IMG/VR virus record: IMGVR_UViG_3300033571_006301
Span: 1 to 20,485 of that record
Reading direction: 5' to 3' (one strand)
DNA: 20,485 nt
Source of the DNA: a virus
Part shown: piece after piece, positions 7,930-13,273 of the stretch
Position numbering within the stretch: the stretch's first letter is position 1
How the letters are laid out: the number at the start of each line of letters is the position of its first letter
Translations under genes and position numbers: made by a program
Notes under the pieces: model-generated
Told to the model about the DNA's origin: nothing
The model's input: only the letters and a program-made list of their open reading frames with translations
The model's database searches: none

Positions 7930-8365
7930 TAACTAAATCCTTCATGAGCTTCTCATAATTATTTACTTGAATTGCAACAGCAGGACCAGTTTGTTTAGGC
8001 TTTGCTGTTGATTCCATGTCATTGAGTAGCTTCAACCAATCTAATAGATCTTTCTTAGATAGCACGCCAGTTTCAAGAGCATCTTGCATCTTTTGCTCGA
8101 TTACACGGTTGATTAGGTCTATGCGCTTCACACGGTTTAAATAACCTTGTGTGGCATACACAGTATCAACATATGACTTCACCTCTTTCTTCTCAAGCAC
8201 TGATGTAATACGGTCTGCTGGCAAACCATATTCATCGCTCATCTCTGAAACTGACTTTCCTGCTAAATAGTCGTTAGCGATACTCAAAAACACTGGGTCA
8301 AGTGCGGGAGTATCTAGAGAACGATTTATTGCGTCAACTGTTGTAACAATAATCTCTTTTGTCAT
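7922..8365 (-). CDS. Putative terminase small subunit / HTH DNA-binding protein
   Basis: A 147-aa, largely helical protein. Residues about 29-60 (YLAGKSVSEMSDEYGLPADR, then ITSVLEKKEV) read as a helix-turn-helix, followed by a long helical region (RVKRIDLINRVIEQKMQDAL) and a short C-terminal tail, AVAIQVNNYEKLMKDLVNG. An N-terminal HTH, a central oligomerisation helix pair and a conserved C-terminal peptide is the usual layout of phage small terminase subunits, which recognise genome ends and load the large subunit. The location inside the virion block fits. No terminase large subunit is visible in the window, so a transcriptional regulator remains possible. Confidence 0.55.
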   Translation of the reverse strand: MTKEIIVTTVDAINRSLDTPALDPVFLSIANDYLAGKSVSEMSDEYGLPADRITSVLEKKEVKSYVDTVYATQGYLNRVKRIDLINRVIEQKMQDALETGVLSKKDLLDWLKLLNDMESTAKPKQTGPAVAIQVNNYEKLMKDLVNG

Positions 8366-8403
8366 TATTATACTATACCTCTAATTTATTTTAATGTCCA
8401 ATG

Positions 8404-8832
8404 CTAAACGCTCGAACTCTGTCGATAGGAGATCGTTAACCTCATATCGGTCACCCCATAAGGAGTCATCAGTCCTTCGTCTGAATTTATACTATCTATA
8501 CGAGCGTCTACAACTTCTAGAGATGGTGTAGAACTTTTTCCAAAGCTTATCACAATCTGTTCAATATCTAACATAAGCTGATCAAGATCTCCTTGAGGAT
8601 CTTCGCTACGCACATATGCACGAAGTGCAATCTCCATGGCATAATAACGATTATTATCACCTATATGAGTTAATGTTGATTCTTGAACATTGTATGTGAT
8701 ATATGGAAAATCGTTTATTGTATCTATCCACTTAAAACCTCGCGCTACTCCGCGTGGCGGCAGCGTTTTATAGTAGGCTCCATTTTGTAGCGCGGCGGTA
8801 AATTCATTTAACACATCAACACGTCTACCCAT
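8404..8832 (-). CDS. Putative tail-terminator / tail-completion-like protein
   Basis: The preferred start is the ATG at 8832 (MGRRVDVLNEFTAALQNG), which overlaps the Fe-S carrier stop by 8 nt; a longer frame to 8868 begins well inside that gene. The 142-aa product has an N-terminal helix, a middle FPYITYNVQESTLTHIGDNN segment, a strand MEIALRAYVRSEDPQGDLDQ and a C-terminal YGVTDMRLTISYRQ. This order resembles the small alpha/beta tail-terminator and tail-completion proteins of tailed phages, which cap the tail tube and sheath. The match is one of fold pattern as I recall it, not of a diagnostic motif. Virion-block context supports a structural role. Confidence 0.5.
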   Translation of the reverse strand: MGRRVDVLNEFTAALQNGAYYKTLPPRGVARGFKWIDTINDFPYITYNVQESTLTHIGDNNRYYAMEIALRAYVRSEDPQGDLDQLMLDIEQIVISFGKSSTPSLEVVDARIDSINSDEGLMTPYGVTDMRLTISYRQSSSV

Positions 8833-9151
8833 TACAACCTCCAACAGATACTGAACGTCCACAACCACAGCTACCGTTGGCGGAGGCGGAGTTTATCTCC
8901 CACGAGCTTCCAAAAATATCCTCTATAAAATTTAGAGAAACTTCACCAAGCAGCATCTCAGATTGCGAGTCTATAATCAACCCATAGTCACCTACTTTGA
9001 CGACGGAGTCGTCAGGTGTTGGCGTATCATAGCTCCAATCATAGGAATAGCCTGCACAACCTCCAGCACGTAGGGCGAGACGTATGTAACTTTTATTTAA
9101 TGCACATGAAATGTGCAACTTTTTTGTAGCGCTTTCAGTAAGAGTAATCAT
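8825..9151 (-). CDS. A-type iron-sulfur cluster carrier (IscA/HesB-like)
   Basis: A 108-aa A-type carrier that accepts and passes on Fe-S clusters. The opening MITLTESATKKL corresponds to the usual start of this family. The first cluster Cys is in the GGCAGYSYDW segment (about residue 32) and the paired cysteines are in NGSCGCGRSV near the C-terminus, giving the family's C...CxC arrangement; the pair is followed by an extra GGC that is not usual. IscA/HesB-type genes are well known in T4-like marine phages, where the client is uncertain. It is the first gene of the leftward block, directly beside the divergent hinge, with the downstream gene overlapping its end. Confidence 0.88.
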   Translation of the reverse strand: MITLTESATKKLHISCALNKSYIRLALRAGGCAGYSYDWSYDTPTPDDSVVKVGDYGLIIDSQSEMLLGEVSLNFIEDIFGSSWEINSASANGSCGCGRSVSVGGCNG

Positions 9152-9380
9152 AACTTTTATAAGTTTAACTCTTATTTAGTAGTAAGTCAAATTGAAATTA
9201 TTTCAAGGCTAGTTGCCCCCTGGACTTTTCGACTTTTTATAATCGAGGCCGTGAAAGGGTCCGCCCTAGGTAGGGCGGGGTGTCAAGTCCTCGAAACCGC
9301 CCTACTTATTAAAAATATTTATATTTCGAAATAAAAAAATATTTTTTTATTTTATTTTTCGACTTAATATCGAAGGCATA

Positions 9381-9449
9381 GGGTAGGGGAGGGGGGAGGG
9401 GGGTACCCCCTACCTAATGGCATACCCCCGCCCCCTACCCCTCCGGGGG
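9381..9449. repeat. G-quadruplex candidate facing a C-rich inverted repeat
   Basis: The top strand has four G-runs of 3, 4, 6 and 6 separated by loops of 2, 1 and 1 bases (9381-9403). They run directly into the palindrome GGGGGTACCCCC and then into C-runs (CCCCCGCCCCCTACCCCTCC) that mirror the G side imperfectly. The lower strand therefore also has quadruplex potential, and the whole block can fold as a long GC hairpin. This stands out sharply from the A/T-rich surroundings. Confidence 0.8.
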
Positions 9450-9505
9450 ACTTATGCACAGGGAAAAAATAATTCAATTATTTTTATTTTTTTTTCTTGA
9501 GGCGC

Positions 9506-9534
9506 TTGACAAAACGGGCAAACACGCATATATT
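9506..9534 (+). promoter_or_regulatory. sigma70-type promoter of the first HNH gene
   Basis: TTGACA at 9506-9511, 17 bases, then TATATT at 9529-9534. The CTTGAC form of the -35 box is common in alphaproteobacteria. It is preceded by a TTTTTTTTTCTT tract and the TTATGCACA site. The gene starts 26 nt after the -10 box, with GGAG in the leader. Confidence 0.75.
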
Positions 9535-9560
9535 TAATTCATAGAGACGGAGATAGAGAC

Positions 9561-9887
9561 ATGACGAAGCGCAACGAATTCACCAACGCCACGAAGCAAG
9601 CGATCCGCGCTAAGGGCGATTGCTGCTGGGCCTGCGGTCTGCCGGGCTGGGCGGGCATTGAGGTTGACCACATCATCCCCCGCAATCACAACGATTCCCA
9701 CAACGGCGAAACCAACGGGCAGATGCTTTGCTCGCCTTGCAACAATGTTAAGGCGGAAGTTACCTTCGCCGTTGCCCCTCGCAAGCCGCTCTGGATTGCA
9801 GATCAAGAGAAGATGATGAAACAGATCTGCGCTAATCGCCGCAAGTTTGCGGTGCTGATCCGCAGAGCAAGAGAAAGACAACGCTAA
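9561..9887 (+). CDS. HNH endonuclease (paralogue 1)
   Basis: A compact 108-aa HNH nuclease that would cut DNA with a single metal ion. The ordered motifs are CCWAC (C21/C22/C25), VDHIIPR (D36-H37), SHNGETNGQMLC and CSPCNN (C57/C60, N61). The two Cys pairs would bind a structural zinc and the D-H...N...N set forms the beta-beta-alpha-metal active site. It has the size of free-standing phage HNH proteins. It is more GC-rich than its neighbours, with codons unlike the AT-rich left arm, which suggests separate transfer. A second copy at 11097-11420 aligns without gaps over nearly its whole length. Mobile (homing) activity or a packaging/defence role are both possible. Confidence 0.88.
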   Translation: MTKRNEFTNATKQAIRAKGDCCWACGLPGWAGIEVDHIIPRNHNDSHNGETNGQMLCSPCNNVKAEVTFAVAPRKPLWIADQEKMMKQICANRRKFAVLIRRARERQR

Positions 9888-9904
9888 CAGGAAAGGTTAC
9901 TAAC

Positions 9905-10009
9905 ATGTCAAGCTATGATACACTTATCGTTCTCGGCCCCTTCCTTGCTCTCGTTTTTGTGATGATGATTGGGTTCGGAATAACGCACTATCTGGACAAT
10001 CGCTCTTGA
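9905..10009 (+). CDS. Tiny single-pass membrane protein, 34 aa
   Basis: A 34-codon frame with a good AGGAAAGG ribosome site just upstream. The product has one hydrophobic segment at about residues 7-27 (TLIVLGPFLALVFVMMIGFG) and ends THYLDNRS. Its stop codon lies inside the -35 box (TTGACA) of the next promoter, so the gene end and the next control region are compressed. No family recognised. It could modulate the host envelope, as small early phage membrane proteins often do. Confidence 0.55.
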   Translation: MSSYDTLIVLGPFLALVFVMMIGFGITHYLDNRS

Positions 10010-10034
10010 CACGCTAGGCGGAGACGCATATAAC
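10006..10034 (+). promoter_or_regulatory. Promoter overlapping the previous stop codon
   Basis: TTGACA at 10006-10011, 17 bases, TATAAC at 10029-10034. The TGA of the 34-aa gene is the middle of the -35 box. It drives the 49-aa gene that begins 26 nt downstream of the -10 box. Confidence 0.65.
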
Positions 10035-10059
10035 TAGGGCATAACTAATGGGCTAAGAC

Positions 10060-10209
10060 ATGACACGCAAGCGCATCGAACTAATCGGACAAGTTAACAA
10101 GATTCGCGCTTTCGAGAATCGCCCTAGCAAAACTCGCATTGCAGCGCAAACCCTTTCCCGCGCTGTTATCAAAGCATGGCTAGCGTGCAATGCTGGCAAA
10201 CTAATCTAA
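10060..10209 (+). CDS. Unknown basic 49-aa protein
   Basis: A 49-codon frame placed at a normal distance from the promoter above. The product (MTRKRIELIGQVNKIRAFEN onward) is basic, mostly helical and without membrane segments. The ribosome site is weak (GGGCTAAGAC region), so confidence is moderate. The net positive charge and small size would suit a nucleic-acid-binding peptide, but I recognise no family. Confidence 0.5.
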   Translation: MTRKRIELIGQVNKIRAFENRPSKTRIAAQTLSRAVIKAWLACNAGKLI

Positions 10210-10219
10210 GGGGATTACA

Positions 10220-10285
10220 ATGGGTACTCTGATCTGCATTATTGCTGGCGTTTACTTTGTCGCTCTTACGTTCGCGAAAGGCTAA
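10220..10285 (+). CDS. Micro-protein, 21 aa, membrane-like
   Basis: A 21-codon frame with a strong AAGGGG site 6 nt before the ATG and 10 nt after the previous stop. Almost the whole peptide is hydrophobic (LICIIAGVYFVALTFA). The good ribosome site and operon spacing are the only support; it could also be a chance frame. It is followed at once by the intergenic cassette. Confidence 0.4.
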   Translation: MGTLICIIAGVYFVALTFAKG

Positions 10286-10290
10286 TAAAA

Positions 10291-10338
10291 ACAACGCCTT
10301 AGGGCGGGGCTGCGGCCCCACTAACCTATTGATATTAA
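10291..10338 (+). repeat. Intergenic cassette, copy without its own promoter
   Basis: CCTTAGGG, then a hairpin GGGGC (10306-10310) / GCCCC (10315-10319), then CTAACCTATTGATATTA. This is the leftmost clear copy of the repeated boundary cassette. It lacks the T-tract plus TTGACT half; the promoter here belongs to the TTATCCACA class instead. Confidence 0.75.
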
Positions 10339-10354
10339 ACAGCTTTCTGGTTCA

Positions 10355-10398
10355 TGGCGCCGCGCGGAACAAAACGTGAACTAGCAAAAAGCGTGCCA
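10355..10398 (+). repeat. 44-bp direct repeat, copy 1
   Basis: Begins TGGCGCCGCG and contains AACAAAACGTGAACTAGCAA, ending GTGCCA. Copy 2 lies at 10812-10855 with a few substitutions and the same length. A third partial copy begins at 10908 (TGGCGCCGGC). All lie in gene-free DNA next to hairpins. Confidence 0.8.
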
Positions 10399-10402
10399 AT
10401 AG

Positions 10403-10477
10403 TTATCCACAGGCAAAAATTTATTTTAGTCTGGACGCAATTTTTTTCTTGCAATCCGGTTGGCGATATGCGATAAA
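10403..10477 (+). promoter_or_regulatory. TTATCCACA-class promoter
   Basis: A perfect DnaA-box consensus TTATCCACA (10403-10411), then an A/T tract, TTTTTTTCTT, TTGCAA (10449-10454), 17 bases and GATAAA (10472-10477). The same order occurs upstream of the second HNH gene, where TTGCAT and GATAAA have the same spacing. Confidence 0.6.
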
Positions 10478-10509
10478 TAAGCATGGTTAGAACAGAGAAA
10501 GGAAAGCAA

Positions 10510-10665
10510 ATGGAAAAGGTTCTTAGCAAGGTTATCGTAGGTTCCAAAAAATATGCAGAAAAAGAGATTGCATATTATGTTAAGAATGGTTGGAAGATTG
10601 TTAACAAGTCAGAATGGTTTGGTGGCAAGGTTTCCTGCAAATTGGAATATGTGAGGGTTTACTAA
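10510..10665 (+). CDS. Unknown 51-aa basic protein
   Basis: The start at 10510 is chosen because AGAAAGGAAAG precedes it; the in-frame ATG at 10483 lies at the predicted transcription start and has no ribosome site. The product begins MEKVLSKVIVGSKKYAEKEI and continues with a YYVKNGWKIVNKSEW segment, then KVSCKLEYVRVY. A helix followed by a strand-rich half is likely. The helix-GW-strand pattern is common in small phage proteins of unknown function. Its stop overlaps the next start by one base (TAATG). Confidence 0.65.
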   Translation: MEKVLSKVIVGSKKYAEKEIAYYVKNGWKIVNKSEWFGGKVSCKLEYVRVY

Positions 10666-10796
10666 TGAGCAACGCAAAAAAAGCTTTCCAAGCTTATCTG
10701 GACAAAGAAGCGAAAGCGGTTGAAGCTTTCAAAGAAGAGATGAAAAAACTAGAAGAGCAATATAAGGCGATTCTAGAAAAAGAAAAGAAGGTGTGA
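10665..10796 (+). CDS. 43-aa coiled-coil protein
   Basis: Starts in a TAATG overlap with the previous gene. Nearly the whole chain is one charged helix (KKAFQAYLDKEAKAVEAFKE onward, ending EKEKKV) with heptad-like Leu/Ala/Ile spacing, so a dimeric coiled coil is likely. There is no recognised domain. It may be a partner of the 51-aa protein, given the coupling. The stop codon lies within the stem of the following hairpin. Confidence 0.65.
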   Translation: MSNAKKAFQAYLDKEAKAVEAFKEEMKKLEEQYKAILEKEKKV

Positions 10797-10811
10797 CATT
10801 TATGTCACACC
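10790..10811 (+). terminator. Perfect hairpin over the stop codon
   Basis: GGTGTGACAT / ATGTCACACC, 10 bp with a 2-nt loop, containing the TGA of the 43-aa gene. No T-run follows, so it may protect or attenuate the RNA rather than act as a classical terminator. Confidence 0.6.
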
Positions 10812-10855
10812 TGGCGCCGCTGAGAACAAAACGTGAACTAGCAAAACGTGTGCCA
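10812..10855 (+). repeat. 44-bp direct repeat, copy 2
   Basis: Matches 10355-10398 in length and most bases, including AACAAAACGTGAACTAGCAA. It follows directly on the GGTGTGACAT hairpin. Confidence 0.8.
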
Positions 10856-10883
10856 GTTTTTTGGAACGGCGAAAATAAAAATT

Positions 10884-10907
10884 AGGTGTGGCATTATAGC
10901 CACACCT
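10884..10907 (+). terminator. Sister hairpin AGGTGTGGC / GCCACACCT
   Basis: 9-bp stem with a 6-nt ATTATA loop. Compared with the hairpin at 10790-10811, one A-T stem pair is replaced by G-C on both arms (GGTGTGAC versus GGTGTGGC), a paired change that keeps the stem. Each hairpin is followed by a (C)TGGCGCCG repeat start. Confidence 0.6.
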
Positions 10908-11096
10908 GGCGCCGGCTCGGCACGGATTCCCACACTAGCAGAATAAGCGGGTTTTGATTCGTGGTCAATAGGAAAAATGAGTCTTATCCACAAAAAAGTT
11001 ATCCACAGAAAAAAAATTTTTTTTCTTTTTTGCGTTTTTTCGCTTGCATTATTTTTGCAGCCATGCGATAAAGGGACATCAACAAATGAGGTTCAC

Positions 11097-11420
11097 ATGA
11101 CTAAGCGCCTTGAGTTTACCCCCTCCACCAAAGCCGCCATTCGCGCCAAAGGCGATTGCTGCTGGGCGTGCGGCGTCCCCGGTTGGTTCGGAATCGAAGT
11201 CGACCACATTGTGCCGCGCTGCGATCCCGCATCGCACAATGGCGAGAGCAATGGTCAGATGCTTTGCAGCACATGCAACAATGTAAAGGGTGAAGTTACA
11301 TTCGCGGTGAAGCCGCGCAAGCCCTACTGGAACCCCGATCAAGTTGCAATGATGCAACAGGTGACGGCAAACCGTCGCAAATTTGCAACACTGATCCAGA
11401 GGGCGAGGGCAAGGGGCTAA
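11097..11420 (+). CDS. HNH endonuclease (paralogue 2)
   Basis: A 107-aa HNH nuclease. The start at 11097 is chosen by alignment with the first copy (both begin MTKR.EFT) and because an in-frame start at 10977 would lie upstream of the promoter. It keeps CCWAC, VDHIVPR, SHNGESNGQMLC and CSTCNN, so all predicted zinc and active-site residues are present. It differs from copy 1 by scattered substitutions with no gaps until the last residue, and the DNA differs at many silent positions, so the duplication is not recent or the copies arrived separately. The upstream promoter modules are also related. The stop lies in the loop of a hairpin. Confidence 0.88.
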   Translation: MTKRLEFTPSTKAAIRAKGDCCWACGVPGWFGIEVDHIVPRCDPASHNGESNGQMLCSTCNNVKGEVTFAVKPRKPYWNPDQVAMMQQVTANRRKFATLIQRARARG

Positions 11421-11428
11421 GGCCCCTT
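11411..11428 (+). terminator. Stop-in-loop hairpin fused to a promoter
   Basis: AAGGGGC (11411-11417) / GCCCCTT (11422-11428) with loop TAAG; the TAA is the stop codon of the second HNH gene. The last two bases of the stem are the first two of the next -35 box. Confidence 0.65.
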
Positions 11429-11455
11429 GACTAACTAGTTAGAAACCGATACAAG
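11427..11455 (+). promoter_or_regulatory. Promoter for the 62-aa gene
   Basis: TTGACT (11427-11432), 17 bases, TACAAG (11450-11455). The -10 box is weak; a TATAAA 7 bases further on gives poor spacing. The position between a hairpin and a well-formed ribosome site supports it. Confidence 0.45.
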
Positions 11456-11478
11456 TTATAAATCGAAAGGAAAACAAA

Positions 11479-11667
11479 ATGTTTGCTTTTGCTCTTATCG
11501 GTGCTTCCATGAAAGAAGGCGAAACTCTTCTTGGTATTTATTCTAGCTGCGAACAAGCGTTCAAGGCTAGAATGGAATTCCAAACAAAAATGGGAGACGG
11601 TTACTTTGATGAATATCAAATAATGAAGTATACCTTGGACGCAGCAGCATTTGAGATTAAGGAGTGA
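11479..11667 (+). CDS. Unknown 62-aa phage protein
   Basis: Preceded by CGAAAGGAAAAC, the leader type used by several genes here. The chain begins MFAFALIGASMKEGETLLGI, then YSSCEQAFKARMEFQTKM, then YFDEYQIMKYTLD. The order (strand, EGE/LLGIYSS turn, helix with an acquired Phe/Met face, strand YDEYxIMxYxLD) resembles a broad class of small phage alpha/beta proteins that read 'value, then helix, then strand'. Function unknown. Followed 4 nt later by the next gene, so the two form an operon. Confidence 0.7.
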   Translation: MFAFALIGASMKEGETLLGIYSSCEQAFKARMEFQTKMGDGYFDEYQIMKYTLDAAAFEIKE

Positions 11668-11671
11668 CAAA

Positions 11672-11857
11672 ATGAAAAATGCAACAGTTCTAGCCCGTGC
11701 CGCCTTGCGCTTGTATAAAAGCGAAGGCGGTACTATTTTTGAAATCGACGAAGCGCTCGATTTTATGGAAGAAGAAATCGAAGCTTGCGAAGATGAAGAC
11801 GTGAGCGACGAAGATCTAATCCGATCAGTTGCTAGTTATATGTTGGAGATGGAATAA
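11672..11857 (+). CDS. Unknown acidic 61-aa protein
   Basis: The start at 11672 follows AAGGAG at 7 nt; an earlier in-frame ATG at 11651 lies inside the previous gene without a good site. The product is helical and very acidic in its second half (EALDFMEEEIEACEDEDVSD). Acidic early phage proteins often act as DNA mimics or bind host enzymes, but nothing specific can be assigned. The stop lies in the loop of a 7-bp hairpin. Confidence 0.7.
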   Translation: MKNATVLARAALRLYKSEGGTIFEIDEALDFMEEEIEACEDEDVSDEDLIRSVASYMLEME

Positions 11858-11864
11858 TCCAACA
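11841..11864 (+). terminator. Stop-in-loop hairpin
   Basis: TGTTGGA (11841-11847) / TCCAACA (11858-11864), with the TAA stop of the acidic 61-aa gene in the 10-nt loop. No T-run follows. Confidence 0.5.
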
Positions 11865-12000
11865 TAATCAACTAGTTAGGCCAGGGGCGGCCCGCAAATT
11901 TATTGTGCAATTTCAATGGGTTAGCAAGTGAAAAAAGTTATCCACAGGCTCACTTTTTTTCTTTAGTGCGCTTGACAAGGCGGCCCGCATAGGCTATATT
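11865..12000 (+). promoter_or_regulatory. Cassette remnant, TTATCCACA site and promoter
   Basis: TAATCAACTAGTTAGGCCAG and a GGGGCGGCCCGC core resemble the boundary cassette but lack the TGATATTA block. They are followed by an AGTGA...TCACTTTTTTT hairpin whose loop holds TTATCCACA (11938-11946), then TTGACA (11972-11977)-N17-TATATT (11995-12000). The promoter is near consensus. Confidence 0.65.
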
Positions 12001-12031
12001 CTTATTATAGACAAACGAAAGGAAAACGACC

Positions 12032-12229
12032 ATGAACGCCAAGCAAGCTTTCAAAATGACTATCCAGCAGATTGTAGACTTCGCGTCTTCAACGGCGGTG
12101 ACTGCTGAGGATGCGCGTATTCTCGCGGCTGAGGTTGAACGTCGAATTGGGAAGCGTCAGATAAGCGGTAAGGCTATCTCGCGTAAGTATCACAACGCTC
12201 TTTCAATGGTTAAGGGGGTCATGCAATGA
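12032..12229 (+). CDS. Unknown 65-aa helical protein
   Basis: Starts after CGAAAGGAAAACGACC, a strong site. It is a basic, mostly helical chain (MNAKQAFKMTIQQIVDFASS onward) with a C-terminal RKYHNALSMVKGVMQ. A TAEDARILAAEVERRIG segment could be the recognition part of a small DNA-binding fold, but there is no firm family. Its TGA overlaps the ATG of the exported-protein gene (ATGA). Confidence 0.7.
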   Translation: MNAKQAFKMTIQQIVDFASSTAVTAEDARILAAEVERRIGKRQISGKAISRKYHNALSMVKGVMQ

Positions 12230-12558
12230 GAAAAATTTTAGCAACTCTTTTAGTTTTTGCGAGCGCTCCAGCCCTTGCAAATAACTATGTAGGGGTTTGG
12301 GCTAAGTCTGAACAACAATGCAAGAAAGAATGGTTTCGCGTAGTAAATCAATCTTTAATTACTGGACCTGATTGGAAATGCACAATAGTTCTCACAAGCG
12401 AAAGCAAGACTGAAAAAGTTGTTGCTGCGTTTTGTGGGTATGACAGAACAGATGTAGTATTCCAAGATGTATTCAAAATGAGCGTAGTTAACAATAAGTT
12501 AGAGGTAGCTTTTGAAGACGCAAAAATAAGCTTCGTAAAGTGCAAACAAAATCAATAA
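12226..12558 (+). CDS. Secreted/periplasmic protein with signal peptide, 110 aa
   Basis: The N-terminus is a textbook Sec signal: MRK, then ILATLLVFASAPALA, with likely cleavage after A18 (ALA-NN). The mature part is about 92 residues with four cysteines (near 33, 52, 70 and 106) that could form two disulfides in the periplasm, and it is strand-rich (YVGVWAKSEQQCKKEWFRV; WKCTIVLTSESKTEKVVAAF). The size and order resemble small lipocalin- or inhibitor-like periplasmic folds, but I cannot name one. Export of an early phage protein suggests envelope modification, superinfection exclusion or inhibition of an envelope enzyme. Start overlaps the previous stop by 4 nt. Confidence 0.75.
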   Translation: MRKILATLLVFASAPALANNYVGVWAKSEQQCKKEWFRVVNQSLITGPDWKCTIVLTSESKTEKVVAAFCGYDRTDVVFQDVFKMSVVNNKLEVAFEDAKISFVKCKQNQ

Positions 12559-12652
12559 CTTAGGGGCGGGCGAGCCCCCTACTAACTTACTGATTTTACT
12601 TGGTTTTTTGGTGAAGAAAGTTATTGACATTAGGCGGAACGTATGAGATACT
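12551..12652 (+). promoter_or_regulatory. Boundary cassette with promoter
   Basis: ATCAATAACTTA, hairpin GGGGC (12563-12567) / GCCCC (12574-12578), CTAACTTACTGATTTTAC, a TTTTTTGG tract, then TTGACA (12624-12629)-N17-GATACT (12647-12652). The leader begins ACATCATCAA, shared with the copy at 14490-14604. Confidence 0.75.
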
Positions 12653-12676
12653 ACATCATCAACTGGAGGAAAGACT

Positions 12677-12844
12677 ATGACATATGAGCGTGATGCGGTA
12701 GATGCGTTTCTTATTCGTAGAGAAAAGTATCTGCGTTGGGAAAGGCGCAATCGTCACATTAAGATTATGGCTAACATCGGAATGATTTATTTCGGTGCAA
12801 TTATGGCGCTAATCATTGTTGACTTTTTATATAAAGTGAACTAA
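12677..12844 (+). CDS. Small single-pass membrane protein, 55 aa
   Basis: A 55-codon frame after GGAGGAAAG. The N-terminal half is highly charged (MTYERDAVDAFLIRREKYLR) and the C-terminal half is one membrane segment, about residues 31-52 (IGMIYFGAIMALIIVDFLY). Arg-rich cytoplasmic residues before the segment predict N-in topology. No family recognised. First gene of a three-gene unit. Confidence 0.65.
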   Translation: MTYERDAVDAFLIRREKYLRWERRNRHIKIMANIGMIYFGAIMALIIVDFLYKVN

Positions 12845-12845
12845 A

Positions 12846-13088
12846 ATGAAATTCTGGAACATATTCAAAAACAACTTTTACTCGGGAGATCGTGAGATGG
12901 CTTATGATGAAATTCGTGAGACTTTGTATGCTAGGCTTAAAGATGTTCGTGATCGTATTAACGAACCTAAGCCTGACTGGCTTAACCCTCACGATTACGG
13001 TTCTGGTTTTCTTATTGGTAGGCTGAAGGCAACAAAAGAAGAAGAAAAATTTATTCTTGAGTTGCTCGATAAAATGGAGCGTTCATAA
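12846..13088 (+). CDS. Unknown 80-aa protein
   Basis: Starts one base after the previous stop. A second in-frame ATG at 12897, preceded by GGGAG, would give a 63-aa form beginning MAYDEIRETLYARLKDVRDR and may be the real start. The chain has an amphipathic helix, a WLNPHDYGSGFLIGRLKAT turn region and a second helix (EEEKFILELLDKMERS). No recognised domain. The stop overlaps the next start (TAATG). Confidence 0.65.
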   Translation: MKFWNIFKNNFYSGDREMAYDEIRETLYARLKDVRDRINEPKPDWLNPHDYGSGFLIGRLKATKEEEKFILELLDKMERS

Positions 13089-13273
13089 TGATTGGAATGA
13101 TTTGGGCTAGAGCTGTGGATTATGAAATCGGCAAGACCGATAAAGATATTCCACAGCTTCCCGTTCTTTCTCTAAAGCAAGCAAAGGTTGCTTTAGGTAT
13201 ACGAACTTTTCTAGTTGTGCTAGAGGTTGCAACTTGTGTTGCTGTAATCTCGGGAGTGTTTAGACACTGGTAA
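13088..13273 (+). CDS. Small membrane protein, 61 aa
   Basis: A 61-aa protein in a TAATG overlap with the upstream gene. The N-terminal two thirds are soluble (MIGMIWARAVDYEIGKTDKD, IPQLPVLSLKQAKVALGI) and the C-terminus is one membrane segment (FLVVLEVATCVAVISGVF) ending RHW, so it is a tail-anchored candidate. Function unknown. The stop codon occupies the loop of a 9-bp hairpin. Confidence 0.65.
   Translation: MIGMIWARAVDYEIGKTDKDIPQLPVLSLKQAKVALGIRTFLVVLEVATCVAVISGVFRHW

Larger units (their letters stand above)
9152..9560. other. Gene-free divergent hinge region
   Basis: Transcription diverges from here: the virion genes go left and all later genes go right. I see no convincing gene. From left to right it holds a perfect CCGCCCTA-GG-TAGGGCGG hairpin (9250s), a further CCGCCCTA copy, two similar TTTTCGACTT...ATCGA(A/G)GGC strings, long A/T tracts, the G-run/C-run inverted repeat at 9381-9449, a DnaA-box-like TTATGCACA at 9452-9460, another A/T tract and the promoter at 9506-9534. 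Origin, packaging or bidirectional control functions are all possible; none is shown. Confidence 0.7.
10797..11096. other. Gene-free 300-nt stretch with repeats, hairpins and promoter
   Basis: No supportable gene. It holds the hairpin end, the 44-bp repeat copy 2 (10812-10855), a sister hairpin (10884-10907), a partial repeat copy (10908 on), two TTATCCACA sites (10984-10992, 10999-11007), an A8T8 tract (11009-11024), and a promoter TTGCAT (11044-11049)-N17-GATAAA (11067-11072) for the second HNH gene. Confidence 0.75.

Noticed and set aside
9113-9334. A plus-strand 73-aa frame running into the hinge
   Set aside because: It crosses hairpins and A/T tracts, lacks a ribosome site and begins inside the Fe-S carrier gene on the other strand.
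9561-11420. The two HNH genes as part of an intron or intein
   Set aside because: Neither interrupts a recognisable gene, and no split exons or splice-like ends are visible on either side.
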